Source: Stromatinia cepivora (lineage: Eukaryota > Ascomycota > Leotiomycetes > Helotiales > Sclerotiniaceae). From it: a stretch of 64,000 bases of DNA. Position numbers and translations under genes: made by a program. The notes below the pieces were generated by a model. It had not been told where the DNA came from. It saw only the letters and a list, made by a program, of their open reading frames with translations, and did no database searches. Of this stretch, positions 57,514-64,000 are shown one piece after another. The DNA is taken from positions 744,001-808,000 of the forward strand of contig RCTD01000027.1 of NCBI GenBank assembly GCA_014898415.1, written 5' to 3'. The stretch's first letter is position 1, and each line of letters begins with the position of its first letter.

Positions 57514-58620
57514 TCATGCCTTCATCTGGGGAAGACTGGTACTTCTTCCACGCCTAGGTTTTTCTCCTGCACGACTAGCAAAACCTCGCCATTGACCACG
57601 ATACTCAGCACTATGACTGATGAAACCTGCAAGATCTGGGTCCTTCTTTTCCTCGGTAATCAGCCGCTCGTACCCCGACATTTGGGCCTCGATGGTCACC
57701 GAGCTTCATTTGTTCTCTCGACTTGTGCATGGCTTGGGTGTTCTGCCTGAGATTCTCATTCTCGTCCACTAACCTTGCAATGATTAAGTTTGACTCTAAA
57801 AGAGCGGCGGCAGCGTCAGAAGTAGTAGCAGTATGAGATTTAGTTCCCTCGTATGAAGTTCTTGCGCCTTGCGAACCATCGGAAGGACGCTCTAATTGTC
57901 CAAGGTTAGAGACTGAATTGCGATCTTGGAAGTAAATATCATGCTTGGATGATTGAGAATATGCACCACCCGAGCCACCTCTCTGCGGAAGATGATTCAT
58001 TTTCCCAAAATGGCCATCTCCTCGGCTGCCACGATCGCTTTTAGACTTGATACTGCCACCACGACTACTGACACGCTGATCGAGGTTGTTTTTACAGCAT
58101 TGTTCTTTCTAACCTTAGCCGCAGCTCTGACCCCAACCAATTGCTCCCCAGAATTTTGTTTTTCTCGAGCCAGCTTATTTGCTTTCTCTTGAGCAAGTTT
58201 TAATTGTTCAAAATGCTCGTGGTCAATGGGATCAGGGGATCGATGCTCGCAAATATGATTAGGCCTTGGAACATGATCGGGGTGGATCTGAGTTGTAAGA
58301 GGCTCATCATTGACAGATTTCGTCTTCCAAAAGTCATCACGAGCGGACTTTGGTATTGAGCCGTCCAGTGTAGCATTTCGATGTCTCAATGCGAAAGCAG
58401 CTGTCTGAGGTCGATATACTCCATTTTTCTTCCTGTCAGATCAAATATATAGTTGAAGGCTCTTGTGAAGAAAGAATTGGTGGAAGACCATTTCGACAGC
58501 GAACAACAAATCTGCAAATGTTTGGGGTAAAATATTTCCGTGTACCGTAATGGGTCAGTGAAGGACAATGTTGGATATAGCGTCCTGATTTGTAACACAT
58601 AGGGCATCTGCTCATATCAC
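57514..58620 (-). pseudogene. Decayed gene with a zinc-knuckle-like N-terminus
   Basis: Minus-strand frames fit end to end but in different registers. From an ATG near 58614: MSRCPMCYKSGRYIQHCPSL, a CCHC zinc-knuckle pattern (CX2CX4HX4C) in which the His is Arg. The next part reads GVYRPQTAAFALRHRNATLDG, then FEQLKLAQEKANKLAREKQ up to about 58090. The frame then changes to RVSSRGGSIKSKSDRGSRGD and MNHLPQRGGSGGAYSQSS, with a leucine-rich coil LLESNLIIARLVDENENLRQ. Another change near 57690 leads to QMSGYERLITEEKKDPDLAG and the end at 57514. A 39-bp intron could explain the first change; nothing explains the second. The family and function are unknown; an RNA- or DNA-associated protein is only a guess from the knuckle. 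Confidence 0.6.
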
Positions 58621-59824
58621 CCTACCCTAAGTGGATGACTTTCAAGGTCTGCTCTTGCAAAGCTTGTCAATGAAGAGCTTGCAATCAAGCCAACGCCCAA
58701 GCACATAAGAGTCACAATCGTATGACCCGCGATCTAACAAGATCGCAGTATGCGATGTCTGGGGGTTATGAGGCTAGTCAATTAGGAGGCTGTGTTGAGC
58801 ATGAACTACCCACCGTTTGTAATCACCGAGTAAATATATAGCAGCGACCAGAACATTTCTATCCTTACCCCGCGTCTGCATCTCACCCTGCCCGTGTGGG
58901 GGTATTTCTCACATCTGTTTCAACCAAATGTCATGCACATGTAATCTCGAAAGATTCACAATCTTTTCCCCGTCAGATGAATATCGAACCGCCTCTATAG
59001 CCTCATTGATTGGCAAGATTATTGTGACTAGAGACTTCTGCCTGGTTAGCAACATTTAAACCACAAAATGCTTAATCATCACCAACCAAAATATCAAGCA
59101 AAATATCTGACAGAGTCGGCATGATATTTGTCCGATCAGAGTTAAACCAAATGCCAAGACCGCGAATCTCTCGAGATTATACAGTACAGTGCATCGATAT
59201 ATCGCTCCTTCTGTATTTCAAGTGAATTACCAAGGTTACATGTCATGAATAGGCGTGAACTTGAAGATTTCGGACGGAGTCTCGGGCGGATTCGGTATTA
59301 CGAAGATACGGAAAGTAAAACTATCAAACCATGAAAAGCTTCCTCGGTAAAATGAAAAATCCGGGAGAAGACATGGACCCAGCCTCGCTACCAGTCGAAC
59401 GTTAAAGCTTATATAGGTGTATACTAAATTCGTATGATGATGCCATGAACTGTCTTTTCCGGAAAGATGGAGTCCAGGAACACCCCGAAAGAATGTGGCT
59501 GCCCAAAGGGATCCTGTACCGCCAATTCAGTCAGCAAACCAACGCCGTTAGGACTTCCGGACATCTGGACCATCACAATATCCGCCTTTTTAAGTTTTGG
59601 GGTTCATTAGGATCCACTCATTGCTACTAGTACTTTCCTGGTGGATATTTTTTGCTAGGTTTGGGGCATTTTGAAATCTTTGTAATCCACATATGGCATG
59701 ACTCTTTGAAGTTTTTGTATACTAAAAGGAAGAGATTTTAAGAGAAAAGAATTGAAATTTCTTTGGTCGTGTGATGTGTTGTATGGTTTCAAGGATGGTA
59801 TATTATTGTTGCTGGTTGCGGTGA

Positions 59825-59932
59825 AAGTAGGTGGGCTTAAAGTAGGTAGGCTTTAAGTAGGTAGGCTTTAAGTAGGTAGGCTTAAAGTAGATAGGCTTAA
59901 AGTAGGTAGGCTTAAAGTAGGCCTAAAGTAGG
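59825..59932. repeat. 15-bp minisatellite (AAGTAGGTAGGCTTA), six copies plus partials
   Basis: Six consecutive 15-base units with one or two differences each, then two shortened units. Confidence 0.95.
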
Positions 59933-60524
59933 CGCCTCGGTTATGAATGTATGAAGGAGCATGAAATAAGTATTTCCCCCTGAATCTAAAATATCATCTA
60001 ATCAAATCATTTTTAACCGAAATACAGTAATAAGCTATAATACCAAACTTTGGGTATTTGGGTATCATTATCATTGTCGATCATTATCCCATCTCTGATC
60101 CATAACCAAACCAAAAAAAGCTCCTCCATCATTTACCAAGCCGCCATATTAGCTTGTTGGTCTCACACACCGTGCACCACCTACATTGATCCATCTGATT
60201 GACTTTTCTTCGGGCTTTAAACAGGGCTGACAAAATACGATCCATGCTTCACAAATTACCATGTGCCAACGCCACAAACCATGACCAATGTGACCTATCA
60301 GCGCTTATGATGTGTGGATATAAATGCAAGGCCAGGCCACTTCATCAATAATCCAAAAATTAAGGTGTTTGGCATCGAATTGATTAAAGAGTAGTCGTGT
60401 CCTGCCGTTTGTACTCGTCCCCACAGCGACATCACCGGTATCATAATAATCATATCATTTTTTATTCTCCATATTTTGACCCAATTGTCTCTCCCAGATC
60501 TTCATATACCGGCCACTTTATACA

Positions 60525-60532
60525 TATATAAA
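60525..60532 (+). promoter_or_regulatory. TATA-box candidate
   Basis: TATATAAA lies 108 bp upstream of the ATG at 60640, a plausible distance for a fungal TATA element. Confidence 0.5.
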
Positions 60533-60639
60533 CCTCCTTTCTGGCCTATAATCAGCCGATTGGATTATCCATTACCAGTACCGATCAATCGAAACCTTCA
60601 TCAATTGTTATCCCTCCCCCCCAAAAACGTCCATACAAC

Positions 60640-61680
60640 ATGTCCGGGGCATTAAGCTTGCTTGCGGAGCTCGAAAAGGAGACTAATAAAGCTCCAAGTC
60701 GAAAGAATAGTCAATCAAAACCAAGAACAGGTAGATCAGCCGCAAATTCGCGATCATCTTCGGTCCAATCGTAAGTTTTGAACTATTTCCCTGCAATCGT
60801 ATCACATTGGTTGCTAACCTTGTGAAGACGAGGACCATCACAAACACGTCCAACATCAGCTCCAGTGCCCGCCCCAATTCCACCTCAGAATATAGCTCCC
60901 CGGCGAACTACACAATCAACAAATGTTACCCCTCGAACATCTTTTGATCGTGGAACCGAGAGGTCAAGATCTCAAGGACCTGATTCTCGAAGAGTTTCAT
61001 TCGCAGATGCCCCACGACCACAAACCCGAACTTTAATGATACCTACGAAAGAAAGTGTGCTATCATCCGGATTTCCGTACAATCCGAAGTTGAACAAATA
61101 TGGTGTTTCCGAGCATGAATGGTCACAATTCACCAAAGAAATATTAGACACTCTACCATCGTCAAAGAGCTTTAGCTGGAGATGGAAACGTGGGAAAATC
61201 GTCGCGATCATCAAAAGAGACCTTCAATACGAGTCACCGTTGAAATCGGCACTCAGACAATGGAACAAAGGATTCAGGCGCAGAGGTTTCTCGGTGTATT
61301 TGGAGATTCCAGTCGAGAAGGATTTGGCCGATGATGAGGTTTCGGGAGATACAAAAGAGGAAAAAAAACAAGCCAAGAAAGATGCAAAGAAATTCCGATT
61401 CTTAATAGGTGCTGCGAACTCGTCCTCTTCCTCCGTATATTCGCGGACAAGTTTGGCGGAAAGTGTTAGTAGAGAAAGTCAGGTTAAGGCTGTCACGATT
61501 TTACACGAGGATGAGGAACAAATGAGCCGGAAGTTCTCACGAGCTCAGGTTGATGGGACTCCGAATGGATCGACAGAAGATGTAAGTAATGAGCAAGAAC
61601 TGTCGGCTGAAAAAGCCGCAGTTACTTCGTCATCTACAGGAACTACAGACCATGCACCGGATCCAGTGCCCGTGGCATGA
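60640..61680 (+). CDS. Hypothetical basic/disordered protein, 327 aa, two exons
   Basis: Exons 60640-60770 and 60828-61680; the 57-bp intron has GTAAGT and a GCTAACC branch site, phase 2. The start MSGALSLLAELEKETNKAPS leads into an Arg/Ser/Pro-rich disordered region (about residues 20-120). A compact folded part follows at about 125-215: NPKLNKYGVSEHEWSQFTKE, SFSWRWKRGKIVAIIKRDL, ALRQWNKGFRRRGFSVYLEI and a Lys-rich helix to KFRFLIGA. The C-terminal ~100 residues are Ser/Glu-rich. No membrane span or signal peptide. The family is not recognised, but the pattern of an ordered basic domain between disordered ends is consistent with a conserved fungal gene. Confidence 0.75.
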
Positions 61681-62851
61681 ATTTTGGATTCATCGGATTG
61701 TAAAATATGAAGCGGTACTCACGACATGCAACGAAGATAAATGAAAGTGGTTTGGAGTTTAGGATTTGAATTCATTGGTGCCACCGATTTGGATATATTT
61801 AATGAACGGGATTTTTCAGGCTCCACTCAAGTATTGGACCAACAGAATGTATGGACTAGACACTGTCATTTTATGTGCATCGTCTGTTCTTTTATAGCGA
61901 GAGTTGTATATTAGATGAGTTTGTTCAAATATCAGCGATGGAGTTATTGACTTCCGTTCATAATGGCTTATATTTTTCGCTTGTTTGATGATCATCGTGG
62001 TATCAATAATTGTGTGATGACAGCCGGGTGGAAGGTGAGAGGAACGACAATCTTTTGACGCTACAAAACGAGATAATCCCGGCAATTATATCAGTCTTTC
62101 ATGGGTTCGAGCACTGAGTACCTTCTCTCATTATCTTTAGTCGTTCTTCGAAACATTTATCTTGCAGTTTATGTTGCGAATTGTCTTGAATAGTCAGTCC
62201 CAAGGGCATTTTCGAGACGCCTATGACATTTTACATGAGCTTCTAGCAAATCAACACACTATGATCTTTTTAATGGCGGTCATAATAGCAAATCTATTTC
62301 CGTCCGCATATGCATCCCTTATGGCAAAGTCAACTGCGGCAAATGAAAGTACGCTGAGTGGTATGCTTGTTTAGCCCAGCGAGAACCTCTTCAAAGATCG
62401 GTCTCCAATGAGAACAAAGAATGGATACTTTCTCGGAGACACTGCCACAAGTGAAGTGACTTGAAACTTTCTCTTGGCTATACGCTATGTCTCGACACCG
62501 AACGATAATGTACATAAAAACTGTTCCTTCCGAGTAGGACATATTGACCGCTTCGAAGGGCACCAACAAGATCCCGCGGCTCCTCCGCGGGCCGTAGAGT
62601 GTAAGAAAAGGCGCAAATACCGAGATAATTTCCACCCGACCTTCTAAGACATCATTGTATTCTTTTGAAGGTATCCTGCATGAGGAAATCAATATTGCTG
62701 AGGCCGCAGTACCGTTGAAAGCACAGTTCACATTATGAGTCTTTCCAGCAATCTCCTTTGTTTCTCCCCCAGTACCCTCGCCGAACAATCAGATCTGATC
62801 TACCAAACTATTAAACACACCTCCAAGCCTCCATACTCTCTGAAATATTGA
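61681..62851. other. Gene-free stretch
   Basis: No supported gene. The longest frame is 152 codons on the minus strand at 62330-62788 (starting MFGEGTGGETKEIAGK), unrecognised and without clear splice partners. Confidence 0.4.
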
Positions 62852-63091
62852 TGTTTCTTAAAGTCTGGCGTTTACTGTAGCCACCTGTCAACGGTGACTA
62901 AGGCAGCACCCTTGGCAGCTGCCCATCGGGATGATTTGGCCGCAGTTGCACCATTTGCCGAAGATCATGGGTCTCAGCATGAGGTTTTCAAAGTCAGCGA
63001 GCATTCACATGGCCGAAATTTGGTAAGAGATGGAGAGAAGGAGCGTACTTCAACTGTAGCTGTGGGGTTGAATGCTGAAGCTAGAAAGTAA
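62852..63091 (+). other. Possible coding exon of an unidentified gene
   Basis: An open frame of 79 codons without its own ATG contains TKAAPLAAAHRDDLAAVAPF, then EDHGSQHEVFKVSEHSHGRN and EKERTSTVAVGLNAEARK before the stop. The composition looks protein-like, and a TTTACTGTAG acceptor at about 62880 could begin it. An upstream exon was not found with confidence, so it may be a last exon or a remnant. Confidence 0.3.
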
Positions 63092-63319
63092 AAATGAATA
63101 CATTAATCTATCCTGTCGTTTCAAGGCGCGGAGGGAATGTGAAAGTTCAATGTTGATGGAAGGTAAAATTGCAGGTTGAAATTAGTAGATGCAAGCACAA
63201 ACCGATGTCTTTGTGTAATTGAAATAATAACCCATTGGTCCAGTCAGGCCAATACCACTCACTGGTTTTCCTATGCATAATCAAGCCCAATCTATTCATG
63301 AACTCCGCAATCATTTCCA

Positions 63320-64000
63320 TCAGGCCAGTCCCATCTTCTCCCTTGGCCATTTCATATACAACTCCCATCTCGAATGCTCCCCTAACTTTTCTCCGATCAT
63401 CTCCACCAAGTCTCTCGCCCAATTCCTCGCCCACCAATTATACCCCACCCCTCTATCCTGTCCTACCGCCCAATAAGCGACTAGTACCAACGCAATCGGC
63501 TCCCTTTCTTTCACGCATTGAATGTATGCTGGTGGTGCCGTCCCAGGCCAGGCTCTTCCAGGAAATTGTTGTGTCCTTCTCAAATTTCGCCGAACTTTAT
63601 AGGATATATCGTTATACAAGTCTCGGAGATGTGAGTCTTTGAGCCTCTCAATTTCTTGATATTGTAATTGTTCAAGATACTCTTCACCTTCGGCTGGAGC
63701 GTTGGCTGCATCGGCTCCCATTACTTTTTGTCGAAGATGTACGCTAAGATTAGAATCGAGGCTTTTCATCCAACCCACCCTGTATATAGCCACAGTTCCA
63801 TTAAACAAACTAAATATCACAGGTAGATAATCCAATAATCTCTCGCTAGGTCGGTTTGGCCCGGCTTGCGCTACGGGAACCGCATAGATGGAACTTATCA
63901 GCAAGCCCGAAAAGCTCAATGCAGCTTCACAATTCGAAGCTGTGAGATTTTCCAACACCGGCCTGAACTCTGTCATGCCCGCATTTTGAAACTTCAATGC
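63320..64000 (-). CDS. C-terminal part of a fungal-specific transcription factor, 5' end outside window
   Basis: The frame runs in from the right edge and ends at 63320 with WPREKMGLA. EFRPVLENLTASNCEAALSF, a hydrophobic SGLLISSIYAVPVA, DYLPVIFSLFNGTVAIYRVG, ALVLVAYWAVGQDRGVGYNWW and WARDLVEMIGEKLG match the regulatory (middle/C-terminal) region of Zn2Cys6 transcription factors of the Upc2/DUF3468 type. In these the ...NC.A...FS..I...A.A and WA..L...I...L.....W..WP..EMGL patterns recur. The DNA-binding cluster would lie beyond the window. The Met at 63997 is probably internal. Confidence 0.8.
   Translation of the reverse strand, partial: ALKFQNAGMTEFRPVLENLTASNCEAALSFSGLLISSIYAVPVAQAGPNRPSERLLDYLPVIFSLFNGTVAIYRVGWMKSLDSNLSVHLRQKVMGADAANAPAEGEEYLEQLQYQEIERLKDSHLRDLYNDISYKVRRNLRRTQQFPGRAWPGTAPPAYIQCVKEREPIALVLVAYWAVGQDRGVGYNWWARNWARDLVEMIGEKLGEHSRWELYMKWPREKMGLA

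Larger units (their letters stand above)
58621..60639. other. Gene-free stretch with a 15-bp minisatellite
   Basis: About 2 kb, no supported gene. The 61-codon frame at 59445-59630 is unrecognised. The final 120 bp form the promoter of the next gene. Confidence 0.5.

Noticed and set aside
62330..62788. 152-codon minus-strand frame
   Set aside because: Long but unrecognised, with no plausible promoter, splice sites or family motif; left as an uncertain open frame only.

Overview
The window looks like nuclear DNA of a filamentous ascomycete. The genes have many short introns (about 46-120 bp) with GTAAGT-type donors and CTAAC-like branch sites, moderate GC, long intergenic spaces, and fungal versions of THADA/Trm732, tafazzin, Nrd1 and Snx41. 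The protein style suggests Leotiomycetes, perhaps Sclerotiniaceae; that placement is inference from memory and was not tested by a search. Splice models were built by eye from frame, donor/acceptor motifs and family conservation, so some exon ends may be a few bases off.

Layout. 1-2050 (-): oligopeptide transporter pseudogene running off the left edge. 3463-4959 (-) and 5638-6984 (-): two spliced genes of unknown function. 7599-8312 (-) TIM23 and 8775-14298 (+) TRM732/THADA are divergent. 14646-15074 (+) may encode a tiny membrane peptide. 15510-16031 (-): small secreted protein. About 17.1-18.6 kb: decayed tandem array with a ~110 bp period. 18656-19882 (-) tafazzin. 20824-21966 (-) NOSIP-like RING/U-box protein. 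22706-24160 (+) broken APH-family kinase gene. 25531-26475 (+) coiled-coil protein. 27716-28378 (-) unknown. 29657-30602 (-) frameshifted membrane protein. 32121-33797 (+) PMP47/Ant1-like carrier with an unusual hydrophilic tail. 34552-37574 (-) DNA ligase I and 38263-40094 (+) asparaginyl-tRNA synthetase are divergent. 44100-46568 (+) Nrd1-like four-RRM protein with very long flanks. 49049-51252 (+) Snx41 sorting nexin. 53401-55253 (+) quinate-permease-like transporter with an internal stop. 55564-56052 (-) DUF7704-like membrane protein. 56584-56971 (-) C-terminal remnant of a GPR1/FUN34/YaaH transporter. 57514-58620 (-) decayed zinc-knuckle gene. 60640-61680 (+) unknown. 63320-64000 (-) C-terminal part of a fungal transcription factor running off the right edge.

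How it fits together. Conserved housekeeping genes (mitochondrial import, cardiolipin remodelling, tRNA modification and charging, DNA ligation, endosomal sorting) are intact. The accessory genes, mainly plasma-membrane transporters (OPT, quinate/MFS, GPR1/YaaH) plus a kinase-like gene, a membrane protein and a zinc-knuckle gene, carry stops, frameshifts or deletions. Several stops are G-to-A or C-to-T changes that could come from a RIP-like process or simple drift. No CRISPR array, rRNA, convincing tRNA gene or intact transposon was seen.
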